Assembly: GCA_009785335.1 (NCBI GenBank)
Contig: WQWM01000001.1
Span: 62,001-126,000, forward strand
Direction of reading: 5' to 3'
Origin: Oscillospiraceae bacterium
Lineage (GTDB): Bacteria > Bacillota > Clostridia > Oscillospirales > Acutalibacteraceae
DNA: 64,000 nt
In this document: one piece after another, positions 54,836 to 62,458 of the stretch
Layout: the number at the start of each line of letters is the position of its first letter
How positions within the stretch are numbered: the first letter of the stretch is position 1
Made by a program: the position numbers and the translations under genes
Notes under the pieces: generated by a model
What the model saw: only the letters and a program-made list of their open reading frames with translations
Database searches by the model: none
What the model was told of the DNA's origin: nothing

Positions 54836-55639
54836 GTGAAAAAACAGAAGTTGCGAATCAAACTGAAAATAGTGGTGACGCTCGGCGCCATCGCCTTAGC
54901 CGCTTTGCTGGCCATGCCGGTGATGCCCGTGGTGCCGGCGCAGTATGTTCCGCCGATGGAAGAACCCGCGGAAGAGCCCATTTTTCAAGACCCATATGCC
55001 GTCAAACCCGAGGTGATGGGCGAGTTAAAGCCATTGCTTGGCCACCCGCTGATCGCCTTAACCTTTGATGACGGCCCGAACCCATATATTACTGTGCCGC
55101 TGCTGGATTTTTTGGCGCAGCACAATGTGCTTGCCACGTTTTATGTGCTGGGGGCGGAGGTTCAGCGCCACCCTGATATTCTGCGGCGCATGGCTGCACA
55201 GGGGCATCAGGTGGGCAACCACAGCTTTGGCCATGCCGAATTCACCCGCGTGAACGCTGACCGCCGCCGTCGTGAATACCAACAAGGCGCGCAGGCTATT
55301 TATGACGTGCTGGGTTTCATGCCCACCACCACGCGCTTGCCCTATGGAGCCTACAGTGCCACTGTGCTGGCCGAAATGACCACCCCGCACATCCATTGGT
55401 CCATTGACCCGCAGGATTGGCGCAACCGCAATGCAAACTACCTTGCGCAACATGTGATTGACCGCGCCGTGGACGGCGACATCATTCTGCTGCACGATGT
55501 ATATCACAGCACCTATCAGGCCACGCGCATGATTGTGCCAGCCTTGCTGGAACGCGGCTTTGTGTTCGTCACCGTTGATCAGCTGCTTGCCCTGCGCGGC
55601 GAAGCACAAGCTGGCGATGTGGTTCGCCACCGGCGATGA
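54836..55639 (+). CDS. Polysaccharide deacetylase (NodB homology domain), membrane-anchored
   Basis: 267 residues with a GTG start; AGGAAATG upstream is the best site visible. An N-terminal signal anchor (about 7-30) is followed by a Pro/Glu linker and the NodB domain. Motif 1 TFDDGPNP, motif 2 VGNHSFGHAEF (metal His residues), motif 3 RLPYGAYS, motif 4 HWSIDPQDWRN and motif 5 IILLHDVYHSTY. These are carbohydrate esterase family 4 features; likely substrates are peptidoglycan GlcNAc/MurNAc or spore-cortex glycans. Acts outside the membrane. Confidence 0.92.
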   Translation: MKKQKLRIKLKIVVTLGAIALAALLAMPVMPVVPAQYVPPMEEPAEEPIFQDPYAVKPEVMGELKPLLGHPLIALTFDDGPNPYITVPLLDFLAQHNVLATFYVLGAEVQRHPDILRRMAAQGHQVGNHSFGHAEFTRVNADRRRREYQQGAQAIYDVLGFMPTTTRLPYGAYSATVLAEMTTPHIHWSIDPQDWRNRNANYLAQHVIDRAVDGDIILLHDVYHSTYQATRMIVPALLERGFVFVTVDQLLALRGEAQAGDVVRHRR

Positions 55640-55666
55640 ACGCTTAGGCTAAAACTGCAAACAACA

Positions 55667-55698
55667 GCGCCTCTGCTTTGTGCGGGGCGTTTTTTTTG
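55667..55698 (+). terminator. Terminator after the deacetylase gene
   Basis: GCGCCTC (55667-55673) pairs with GGGGCGT (55684-55690), followed by eight T. Confidence 0.8.
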
Positions 55699-55737
55699 CG
55701 TCAACGCTTCAATGTTCACAAAAATTCACGACAGCCC

Positions 55738-55766
55738 TTGACTTTTCACGCAGGCTCAAGTATAAT
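55738..55766 (+). promoter_or_regulatory. Promoter of the first Thr-rich surface gene (17-bp spacer)
   Basis: TTGACT (55738-55743), 17-bp spacer, TATAAT (55761-55766). The -35 context TTGACTTTTCA is shared with the G-tract promoter of the paralogue at 61784-61815. Confidence 0.9.
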
Positions 55767-55814
55767 AGATTTGGTTAATTACTAATTTTAATGTTGAAGA
55801 GAGGTTTTACACAC

Positions 55815-56909
55815 ATGAACATGAAAAAACTATTGGCGACCCTGTTGGCAATTTTGATGCTGGCCGCTGGCGCAGTGGCTGCACTGAGCAGCGCGGCAGC
55901 AACAACCGAAGGCACACACGCCTACCTGTCGAGTTGTTACGCAGAGACTGGTGACATTAGCAATTCATGTGGCAATTTAGGTTGTCTTGCGGTGAAGTTT
56001 GTGTACTACCCGGGTTATTTTATCGCGCATACGACAATAGGCCCCAACGCGTTCATTGCAGGCGATGGAATTCCGTCCTCGTCCATCCCAAGCGGCAGCC
56101 CTAGCGGATGGTTTGACACATACATAGAGCTTGTGAGATTTTTCCATTCGCTGGCGGAACAATATATCTTGCCGGAAGCGATTGCTGCTTTTACAGAGTT
56201 CATGCGATTTAATCAGCTTGATCAAGTTTATAGTATTCCTGAAGGCGCCGTAGTTCCAGCAATGGCTGCATTGCAGGAAGCGGGCATTGCGATGGAAGAG
56301 ATTCAGTGGAGCTTTGTGTTGCAACAAGGCAATTGGGCAGAAGCGGCGAGGGGATGGACAACGCTGAATGTGGCGGTGGTTACATATCTCGCCGACCAAG
56401 GCGTTCAAGTGCGCCACTGGCTGCGCAGCCCGGTTGCAGCACCTGTTTGCCCAGTTGACCCCGAAGCAGACGTTTGCCTGTGCGCAGAAGAAACCACGAC
56501 TGCGCTAGCTGAAACAACAACCGAAGCAACAACCACAACCGAAATTGAAACAACGACCGTGGCCGAGACGGCAACGACAGGGGCAGATACTACGACGGTA
56601 GCCGAAACCACCACTGAAGTGACTACAACGGAAGTTACCACCACGACAACAGAAGCCACGACGACTACAACGGTAACAACAACTGAAGCAATCACTACAA
56701 CAGAAGCTACGACCACCACATCAGCCACAACCGAGGCTACGACAACAACCACTGAAACAACCGAAGCGACTACTACAACGCAAGCAACGACTACGCCTTG
56801 CGAAGGCAACCGAACAGCCAACGTGCTGGGCATCATCGGCGTCATCGTGCTAGTGATTATCAACCTCTTTGCCATTTTCAGCTTTGTGCGCATTTTAATT
56901 AACCTGTAA
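55815..56909 (+). CDS. Thr-rich (mucin-like) surface protein, paralogue A
   Basis: 364 residues from the ATG at 55815 (GAGAGG upstream). A signal peptide (MNMKKLLATLLAILMLAAGA) is followed by a folded Cys-containing domain of about 200 residues (SSCYAETGDISNSCGNLGC ... VRHWLRSPV). A stalk of about 110 residues follows, made almost only of Thr, Glu, Ala and Val (TTTEATTTT pattern). It ends in a membrane segment (IIGVIVLVIINLFAIFSFVR) that stops almost at the C-terminus. Such stalks are often O-glycosylated and hold a domain beyond the wall. The paralogue is at 60729-61733. Likely surface adhesin or sensor; ligand unknown. Confidence 0.8.
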   Translation: MNMKKLLATLLAILMLAAGAVAALSSAAATTEGTHAYLSSCYAETGDISNSCGNLGCLAVKFVYYPGYFIAHTTIGPNAFIAGDGIPSSSIPSGSPSGWFDTYIELVRFFHSLAEQYILPEAIAAFTEFMRFNQLDQVYSIPEGAVVPAMAALQEAGIAMEEIQWSFVLQQGNWAEAARGWTTLNVAVVTYLADQGVQVRHWLRSPVAAPVCPVDPEADVCLCAEETTTALAETTTEATTTTEIETTTVAETATTGADTTTVAETTTEVTTTEVTTTTTEATTTTTVTTTEAITTTEATTTTSATTEATTTTTETTEATTTTQATTTPCEGNRTANVLGIIGVIVLVIINLFAIFSFVRILINL

Positions 56910-56924
56910 CGTTAGCCATAACTT

Positions 56925-56949
56925 AGCCCCCTCTTCGGAGGGGCTTTTT
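56925..56949 (+). terminator. Terminator after Thr-rich paralogue A
   Basis: AGCCCCCTC-TTCG-GAGGGGCT with one bulged C, then TTTTT. Confidence 0.88.
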
Positions 56950-56964
56950 CATGCCAAAAAAGAC

Positions 56965-56993
56965 TTGCGCAACGCTGCCGTTTGTGATATAAT
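56965..56993 (+). promoter_or_regulatory. Promoter of pyk
   Basis: TTGCGC (56965-56970), 17-bp spacer, TATAAT (56988-56993) with TGA before it (extended -10). Confidence 0.75.
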
Positions 56994-57031
56994 GTATACT
57001 GAGATATTTTTTTCAGAATGGAGATTTGCCC

Positions 57032-58459
57032 ATGCGCAAAACCAAAATTGTATGTACCATCGGCCCGGCCAGCAACGACGCTGCCACGATTAGAGCCATG
57101 CTTAAAGCAGGCCTAAACGTCGCCAGGCTAAATTTTTCGCACGGCAGCCACGAAAGCCATGCCGAAGTCATCGACCGCTTTCGCCAAATCCGCGATGAAA
57201 TGGGCCTAGCCGCCGCTGTGATGCTCGACACCAAAGGCCCGGAAATCCGTGTGGGCAAGTTCGCCGGCGGCAGTGCCGAGCTTGTTGGCGGCGCACAGTT
57301 CTTGCTCACCACCCGTGACGTGCAGGGCAACACCGAGCAAGCAAGCATCAGCTACGCCGACCTGCCCGGCCAAATTGCGCCCGGCACACGCCTGCTGCTG
57401 GACGACGGCCGCATCGCGCTGCAAGTGGTGAGCGTGAAAGACACCGACATCACTTGCCAAGTGGTCAACGGCGGCACGCTGACCGACCGCAAAGGAATCA
57501 ACATTCCCGGCAGCAAATTGGATATGCCATTTTTGAGCGAAGCCGACAAAGCCGATCTACTATTTGCCGTTGCACACGATGTAGACTTTGTGGCAGCCTC
57601 GTTTGTGCGCCGCAAGCAAGACCTGATTGACCTGCGCAAATTCCTCGATTTTCATGGCGGCCACAAGCTGCGTATCATCAGCAAAATTGAAAGCTTGGAA
57701 AGCATTGAGAACTTCGACGAAATTCTTGCGCTAAGCGATGGCATTATGGTCGCACGCGGCGACATGGGCGTGGAAGTTGCCTACGAAAAACTGCCCGGCC
57801 TGCAAAAGCGCTTCATCAAAGCCTGCTATGGCGCCGGCAAAATGGCCATCACAGCCACACAAATGCTTGAGTCCATGGTCAACTGCCCCGACCCCACCCG
57901 TGCCGAAATCACCGACGTCGCCAATGCGGTGTTTGACGGCACCAGCGCGGTGATGCTCAGCGGCGAAAGCGCCACCGGGCAATATCCTGTGCGTGCGGTG
58001 GAAGTGATGGCAAAAATCGCCCAACAAGCCGAGCACGATGCCTTTGCGCTGGATGCCTTCAAAAATTTACACTTCCCCATCGCAGCCAACACCACCACGG
58101 CAATTTGCCACTCGGCCTGTTCAACAGCACACGAGCTCAATGCCGCGGCGGTCATTGCGGTCACGCAGTCGGGTCAAACGGCACGCAGCATGAGCAAATT
58201 CCGTCCGCAGGTGCCCATTGTGGCTGCCACACCCCTTGAGAAAACCTTCCACCAGCTTTCGTTGTCTTGGGGGGTATATCCGGTCATGGCCGTCACGCAA
58301 AGCAGCACCGATGCCCTGTTCACTCACGCCATCGATTGCGCCAAGCAAATTGATTTAGTAGAGGATGGCGACATGGTGGTCATCAGCGGCGGCGTACCTC
58401 TCAGCACCCGCGGCACCACCAACACCATCAAAGTGCAAATGGTGGGCGAGCGTTCGTAA
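57032..58459 (+). CDS. pyk: Pyruvate kinase
   Basis: 475 residues from the ATG at 57032; an in-frame TTG two codons earlier is less likely. Last step of glycolysis. Signatures: RKTKIVCTIGPASND at the start, RLNFSHGSHESH, MLDTKGPEIRVG, IISKIESLESIENF (active-site Lys), and MVARGDMGVEV. The B-domain is present. It ends without the PEP-utilising C-terminal domain of Bacillus-type enzymes. The last 61 bp are duplicated at 59308-59368. Confidence 0.97.
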   Translation: MRKTKIVCTIGPASNDAATIRAMLKAGLNVARLNFSHGSHESHAEVIDRFRQIRDEMGLAAAVMLDTKGPEIRVGKFAGGSAELVGGAQFLLTTRDVQGNTEQASISYADLPGQIAPGTRLLLDDGRIALQVVSVKDTDITCQVVNGGTLTDRKGINIPGSKLDMPFLSEADKADLLFAVAHDVDFVAASFVRRKQDLIDLRKFLDFHGGHKLRIISKIESLESIENFDEILALSDGIMVARGDMGVEVAYEKLPGLQKRFIKACYGAGKMAITATQMLESMVNCPDPTRAEITDVANAVFDGTSAVMLSGESATGQYPVRAVEVMAKIAQQAEHDAFALDAFKNLHFPIAANTTTAICHSACSTAHELNAAAVIAVTQSGQTARSMSKFRPQVPIVAATPLEKTFHQLSLSWGVYPVMAVTQSSTDALFTHAIDCAKQIDLVEDGDMVVISGGVPLSTRGTTNTIKVQMVGERS

Positions 58460-58480
58460 CTTTACACGAGAGGCACGACC

Positions 58481-59221
58481 ATGAAAAACTTATGCCCAGT
58501 TGAAGTATATACCCCGCCAGTGCTGCCCACATTGACCGAAAAGCCAAGCCTGTGTCCGCTGCCCAAACGCTGGCTGCGCAATGCTGCAGTGGTGGCGTGC
58601 ATTGGCGTGCTTGGGGCAGCGAGCCTTACGGGTTGCATGGGTGTGCGCGATTACCCCAGTGATGTCACCGCGCCATATGTTCGCACGCAAGAGACCGCGC
58701 CCGCAGCGAATTACAGCGAGCTAGATTTCGAGGTGCGCATGAACCACGGCGGCACTGGCGTAGCCTGGTATGTTGTGCATCTGACCGAGCAAGAAATGCA
58801 GGGTATTATTCTTGCACAACTTGAGGATGCAGGCCTGAGTTTTGGCGCAAACCCGCCAAGCTATGCGGTTAACGACGACGAAGAGAATCGTTGGCGACCA
58901 CGCATTGGCTTGGATTTGTTCGACGAACAGCGCAACACCGCGGCGGCGTTCATCGGTTGGGAAGAAAACAACCGTCACTTTGTTTCGTGGGGCGGCGATA
59001 GATTGGCTCGCGAAACAGCTGAACGCTTTGCAGAGCTAACCGACATGCCCATTGGGGTGTTCTATAACCCCGATAAACGAATGAATTCGCGCTGGGTTGA
59101 CGACGAGCGGGTTACGCCAACCAGAGAAGAAGCTGCCATGCATGTGCCCGCACTGGTTGCCAACCTCAACGCGCAAACGCAAGCTTTCGTCGAGCTCCTG
59201 CAACGCGAGGGCATTCTCTAG
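58481..59221 (+). CDS. Lipoprotein, unknown
   Basis: 246 residues. An unusually long N-region (about 33 residues, MKNLCPVEVYTPPVLPTL...) precedes the hydrophobic stretch AAVVACIGVLGAASLTGC, whose LTGC is a lipobox. The mature part is a mixed alpha/beta domain (LDFEVRMNHGGTGVAWYVVH, AQLEDAGLSFGANPPSY, RIGLDLFDEQRNTAAAFIGW) with no family I know. GAGAGG before the ATG, 21 bp after pyk, so possibly co-transcribed with it. Confidence 0.75.
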   Translation: MKNLCPVEVYTPPVLPTLTEKPSLCPLPKRWLRNAAVVACIGVLGAASLTGCMGVRDYPSDVTAPYVRTQETAPAANYSELDFEVRMNHGGTGVAWYVVHLTEQEMQGIILAQLEDAGLSFGANPPSYAVNDDEENRWRPRIGLDLFDEQRNTAAAFIGWEENNRHFVSWGGDRLARETAERFAELTDMPIGVFYNPDKRMNSRWVDDERVTPTREEAAMHVPALVANLNAQTQAFVELLQREGIL

Positions 59222-59243
59222 CGCAAATGAAACAGCAAACACC

Positions 59244-59302
59244 CCCTGCCACACGGCAGGGCTGTTTTTTGAAAAAAATTCTCATATCGCGCAAACATCT
59301 TG
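59244..59302 (+). terminator. Terminator plus 40-bp repeat (copy 1) after the lipoprotein gene
   Basis: CCCTGCC / GGCAGGG with a 4-nt loop, then CTGTTTTTT. The sequence that follows (59263-59302: TGTTTTTTGAAAAAAATTC... to ATCTTG) recurs at 60308-60347 with two mismatches. Confidence 0.88.
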
Positions 59303-59307
59303 TCCCC

Positions 59308-59368
59308 CTCAGCACCCGCGGCACCACCAATACCATCAAAGTGCAAATGGTGGGCGAGCGTTCGTAAC
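59308..59368 (+). pseudogene. Duplicated 3' end of pyk
   Basis: 61 bp match pyk 58400-58460 with one substitution (AACACC versus AATACC), including the codons for STRGTTNTIKVQMVGERS and the stop codon. It has no start and is not expressed as a protein in any obvious way. It lies just before the sigma-factor gene. Confidence 0.9.
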
Positions 59369-59463
59369 GAAAGCAAAAACGTGAAAATATTTCACCTATC
59401 TTTTTATGCTCTCCATTGTCTTTAATGTTGGAGGCGCGTGAAAGGAGGTGAAACAAAATTGAG

Positions 59464-60027
59464 ATGATTGACTTAATTGGAGCCTCACAAGGCAACAAAG
59501 CAGCGTTTGAAGAAATCGTGGCTATCTACAACGAGAAAGTGAAAAAAATTGCAGGCATCTACGTTGGAAACAATGCCGACGATGTTGCGCAAGATGTTTG
59601 GGTAAAAATCTTAAATAAGCGGCACTTGCTTTCTCGTGTAGATAATTTTGATAACTGGCTGTTTCTTGTGGTGCGAAACACGTGTTTTAATCACCTGAAA
59701 ATTGAAAAGCGAAGAAGACATCATTTTGGGTTACCGTTGCACGATAACATTGGCTACACAGATAATTTGCTTGACGAAATGGTCCGCGATGAGTCAATTG
59801 AAGCGTTGCGTGCTGCGATAAACAATTTGTCGCAAGCTTATTCGCTGCCTCTACTCATGCATTATTCCAAAGAAATGACACTGGCAGACATATCAAACGC
59901 GTTAAATTTGCCTTTGTCAACCGTAAAATGGAGAATCCATGCGGGCAAACTTCAAATTAAAAATGAGTTTAGAAAGGGCGGCTATGATGACCAAGCAAAC
60001 GATGAAAGGAATACTAAAAGGCATTAG
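59464..60027 (+). CDS. ECF-type sigma factor
   Basis: 187 residues; GAAAGGAGGTG site a few bases before the ATG. Region 2: FEEIVAIYNEKVKKIAGIYV and DDVAQDVWVKILNKRHLL with the typical D-x-x-Q-x-V-W core and NWLFLVVRNTCFNHLK. Region 4: LPLLMHYSKEMTLADISNAL and LPLSTVKWRIHAGKLQIK. AT-richer than most of the window. No recognisable anti-sigma gene; the 96-residue protein overlapping its end is the only candidate. Many such short sigma factors in Clostridia come with mobile elements. Confidence 0.9.
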   Translation: MIDLIGASQGNKAAFEEIVAIYNEKVKKIAGIYVGNNADDVAQDVWVKILNKRHLLSRVDNFDNWLFLVVRNTCFNHLKIEKRRRHHFGLPLHDNIGYTDNLLDEMVRDESIEALRAAINNLSQAYSLPLLMHYSKEMTLADISNALNLPLSTVKWRIHAGKLQIKNEFRKGGYDDQANDERNTKRH

Positions 60028-60277
60028 CCAATCAGCACAAGAAAGTTCTTTAACCGGCAAAACCGTTGACGGCGACCTTTTGTTTATCCAAACGTACAAC
60101 AAGCTACGCAAAAAAGCACTTGAAAACAACTGGATTGACGGTGACATCGTGATCGAAATAGACCTGAAAGACGATTCCATATTCGGCGACGCAACGCAAA
60201 GACTTGAAATCGAAAGAATGGATGTCATTGATGCGGCAATCGTGATTTTCATGTCCTCGTTGGATGACGATGCGTAA
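59987..60277 (+). CDS. Small protein overlapping the sigma factor gene, unknown
   Basis: 96 residues from the ATG at 59987 (AAAGGGCGGC upstream; an ATG one codon earlier is also possible). Overlaps the sigma gene by 41 bp. Mixed helical protein: MTKQTMKGILKGISQSAQES, LLFIQTYNKLRKKALENNWI, then acidic EIDLKDDSIFGDA and a hydrophobic VIDAAIVIFMSSL end. No membrane segment long enough to be sure of. It might be a cytosolic partner or anti-sigma factor; unproven. Confidence 0.6.
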   Translation: MTKQTMKGILKGISQSAQESSLTGKTVDGDLLFIQTYNKLRKKALENNWIDGDIVIEIDLKDDSIFGDATQRLEIERMDVIDAAIVIFMSSLDDDA

Positions 60278-60289
60278 GCACTACATAAC

Positions 60290-60347
60290 CCCCGCCATGC
60301 GGCGGGGTGTTTTTTGAAAAAAATTCCCATATCGCGCAAAAATCTTG
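60290..60347 (+). terminator. Terminator plus 40-bp repeat (copy 2) after the sigma cassette
   Basis: CCCCGCC-ATGC-GGCGGGG, then TGTTTTTT. Bases 60308-60347 repeat 59263-59302, so the sigma cassette is bounded by direct copies. Confidence 0.88.
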
Positions 60348-60356
60348 CAAACCCCC

Positions 60357-60385
60357 TTGACAAACGTCGCAGACCGTGCTATAAT
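60357..60385 (+). promoter_or_regulatory. Promoter of tRNA-Tyr
   Basis: TTGACA (60357-60362), 17-bp spacer, TATAAT (60380-60385) with TGC before it; the tRNA starts 11 bp later. Confidence 0.92.
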
Positions 60386-60395
60386 AAAGATGTAT

Positions 60396-60480
<85 letters not shown>

Positions 60481-60656
60481 GCGGCGAGTCGCCGCTCACA
60501 AATCGCGCTCTTACTTTTGTGGGAGCGTGAATTTTATTTCCCGCGAAAAAGTTTGTATCTTTTTTATTCAATGCTACAGCGGCGAGTCGTCGCTCACAGT
60601 TCGCGCATTCACTTTCGTGGGTGCGCGTTTTCATTTCCCGCGAGAACGTCGCATCT
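60481..60656 (+). repeat. Tandem degenerate repeat of about 80 bp after tRNA-Tyr
   Basis: Two related units (from 60481 and 60579), each starting GCGGCGAGTCG-CGCTCACA, then TCGCGC, ACTTT-GTGGG-GCG and ATTTCCCGCGA. About 80% alike by eye. Each starts with a GCGGCGAGTCGCCGC-type hairpin. No coding evidence. Confidence 0.7.
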
Positions 60657-60685
60657 TTTCGCGCAGTGACCCTCCCTCAAAAAAA

Positions 60686-60710
60686 CACCCCCGCCGCAAG
60701 GCAGGGGTGC
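60686..60710 (-). terminator. Terminator after Thr-rich paralogue B
   Basis: On the minus strand CACCCC / GGGGTG with a GCC-GCAA-GGC inner stem, followed by TTTTTTT (60685-60679). Confidence 0.88.
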
Positions 60711-60728
60711 TTAGTGGTTATTGCGAAA

Positions 60729-61733
60729 TTACATGTTAATCAAAATGCGCACAAAGCTGAAGATAGCAAAGATGTTGATAATCACCAGCGCGATGATGCC
60801 GATGATGCTCAGCACATTGGCCGCTGTGTTGCCTTCAGACGGCGTGGTAGCAGTGGCTTGGGTTGTTGTGGTCGTTGCTTCAGTCGTAGCTACTGTCGTA
60901 GTCGTAGCTGCTGTGGTCGTCGTTGTTGCCTCGGTTGTTGCTGTGGTGGTGGTCGTCGCTGCCGTGGTTGCAACCGTAGTCGTTGTTGTTGCAGCTGTTG
61001 TTGTCGTGGTCGTCGCTGCCGTGGTTGCAACCGTAGTCGTTGTTGTTGCAGCTGTTGTTGTCGTTGTCGCCGCAGTCGTCGTAGTCTCTGCAGCCGTCGT
61101 CGTCGTGGTAGTGGTGATTGGTTCGCCAATGCTTGGGTTGCTGCGTTGCCATTGCGGCACATTCACACCTTGGCCAACCAAGTTTGCCACCAGCACATCA
61201 TTCACGTTCATGATGGCAGTTCTCGCAGCTGCCCAGCTTGAAGTCGTAGGAAGTGTAAAAATAACATGCGAACCAGCTAACCCTGCGCTCACAAAGGCTT
61301 GATTAATCGCAGCAGCTGAAACATTGTTGAAATCAGTCAAAGCGTCCAAGCGGGAAACTTCAACGCCATACGCAATCGCTGCAGGTAGTACGTATTGATC
61401 TAACAGCGCAACGGTGAGCCGAACTGTTTCAATCCCGCTTAATGTATCATCAAGCCCAACAGCAAGAAGGGACATCAAAAAAGACATCGGAACTTCGCCA
61501 GCAATGAACGCACTGGGAAAGCTAACGGCAATATCTGCGTAAAACGTGCTGTAGTAGGTAAAGATAAACTCGTTACAATCTCCGCAATCAAAGCAGATAT
61601 CGCATGCCGGGAAGAAGGAGTATGTGCTTTCGGCAGCAACCGGTGTTGCCGCCACGCTGCTCAGCGCAGCCACTGCGCCGGTTGCCAGCATCAGCACTGC
61701 CAGCAGCGTTGCCAGTAGTTTTTTCATGTTCAT
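60729..61733 (-). CDS. Thr-rich (mucin-like) surface protein, paralogue B, probably phase-variable
   Basis: 334 residues from the ATG at 61733 (GAGAGG upstream). The signal peptide MNMKKLLATLLAVLMLATGA and the membrane end IIGIIALVIINIFAIFSFVR are close to those of the protein at 55815-56909. The globular domain (FFPACDICFDCGDCNEFIF ... VNVPQWQRSNPS) has diverged. The stalk is nearly pure Thr/Ala (TTTTTAATTTTTVATTAAT) and contains a 57-bp direct repeat (60951-61007 and 61008-61064), 19 codons long. The promoter holds a run of 12 G. The protein would be a wall-spanning surface molecule whose expression can switch. Confidence 0.82.
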   Translation of the reverse strand: MNMKKLLATLLAVLMLATGAVAALSSVAATPVAAESTYSFFPACDICFDCGDCNEFIFTYYSTFYADIAVSFPSAFIAGEVPMSFLMSLLAVGLDDTLSGIETVRLTVALLDQYVLPAAIAYGVEVSRLDALTDFNNVSAAAINQAFVSAGLAGSHVIFTLPTTSSWAAARTAIMNVNDVLVANLVGQGVNVPQWQRSNPSIGEPITTTTTTTAAETTTTAATTTTTAATTTTTVATTAATTTTTTAATTTTTVATTAATTTTTATTEATTTTTAATTTTVATTEATTTTTQATATTPSEGNTAANVLSIIGIIALVIINIFAIFSFVRILINM

Positions 61734-61783
61734 GTGTGTGAAATTCCTCTCTTGATTCCATAAAATAATTGTGTCCAAAACAC

Positions 61784-61815
61784 ATTATACCCCCCCCCCC
61801 CTATTGAAAAGTCAA
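61784..61815 (-). promoter_or_regulatory. Promoter with a 12-G tract between -35 and -10 (candidate phase-variable switch)
   Basis: On the minus strand TTGACT (61815-61810), spacer TTTCAATA plus G12 (61801-61790), TATAAT (61789-61784). The spacer is 20 bp, three more than optimal. The paralogue's promoter at 55738 shares TTGACTTTTCA but has a 17-bp spacer and no G run. Confidence 0.85.
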
Positions 61816-61912
61816 GTCTTTTTTGTAAACAATTTATGAATAATGTTAATGTTTGTGCAACAGCACCGCGCATATGCTCAATACGCTGTCCACTCATGTG
61901 CAAAAAAAACGC

Positions 61913-61941
61913 TTGACTATTTGCGCGTAATGGGGTACAAT
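61913..61941 (+). promoter_or_regulatory. Promoter of the gene pair at 61978-62458
   Basis: TTGACT (61913-61918), 17-bp spacer, TACAAT (61936-61941). The sequence between it and the G-tract promoter (about 61816-61912) shows nothing I can name. Confidence 0.75.
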
Positions 61942-61977
61942 AAGAGTAGTAAAATTTGCAACAGAAAGGTGAGTGCG

Positions 61978-62130
61978 ATGAACGCTTCGGAAATTATTCG
62001 CGAAATGTCGGCGGAGTTGGAATTGTATCGGCTGTATGCCTATTCTACCGGCTTGAAATCAAAAGAGCAAGTGGAAGAGGCTGTTAAGCGCATTCTCGAA
62101 GATACTGAGGAGGAAAGCCCCAATGAATGA
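61978..62130 (+). CDS. Small helical protein before the DUF1292 gene
   Basis: 50 residues from the ATG at 61978 (AAAGGTGAG). Two charged helices: ASEIIREMSAELELYRLYAY and KSKEQVEEAVKRILEDTEEE. No known family. Overlaps the DUF1292 gene by 8 bp and contains its GAGGAGG ribosome binding site, so the two are translated together. Confidence 0.65.
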   Translation: MNASEIIREMSAELELYRLYAYSTGLKSKEQVEEAVKRILEDTEEESPNE

Positions 62131-62458
62131 TGAACTATTCCGCCAAGGCGATGCCGCCGAGGAATTTGACGGCGATGTGCTGGACGATCTGGGCGCAGAC
62201 ATCGTCAGCGTGGTTGACGAAGAGGGCAAAGAGCACGTGTTCGAGGAACTCGACCGCGTGGACGTTGGCGAGCACACCTATGTTGCGCTGGCCCCCCTCG
62301 TTGGCAGCGAGGAAGACGAAGAAGGCGACGACGAACTCATTCTGCTGCGTGTTGAAGAAGAGGACGGCGAAATTTATCTGTCCATCATCGAAGACGAAGC
62401 AGAGTTCGACTCCGTTGGCCGTGTCTTCAGCGAACGCTTAGGCATCCCATTTGAGTAG
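62123..62458 (+). CDS. DUF1292 (YrzB-like) acidic protein
   Basis: 111 residues, strongly acidic. Family pattern visible: DIVSVVDEEGKEHVFEELDR, HTYVALAPL, ELILLRVEEEDGEIYLSIIED and FDSVGRVFSERL. In many Bacillota this gene lies near ruvX and alaS; here neither is present. Function of the family is unknown. Confidence 0.85.
   Translation: MNDELFRQGDAAEEFDGDVLDDLGADIVSVVDEEGKEHVFEELDRVDVGEHTYVALAPLVGSEEDEEGDDELILLRVEEEDGEIYLSIIEDEAEFDSVGRVFSERLGIPFE

Noticed and set aside
60841-61100. CRISPR-like short repeats in the Thr-rich stalk region
   Set aside because: The repeats are Thr/Ala codons in an open frame, with a 57-bp coding duplication and no spacers.
61790-61801. The 12-C run as a mere sequencing artefact
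   Set aside because: Length may be off by one or two, but it sits exactly between matching -35 and -10 boxes and the paralogue's promoter shares the -35 context, so the tract itself is credible.
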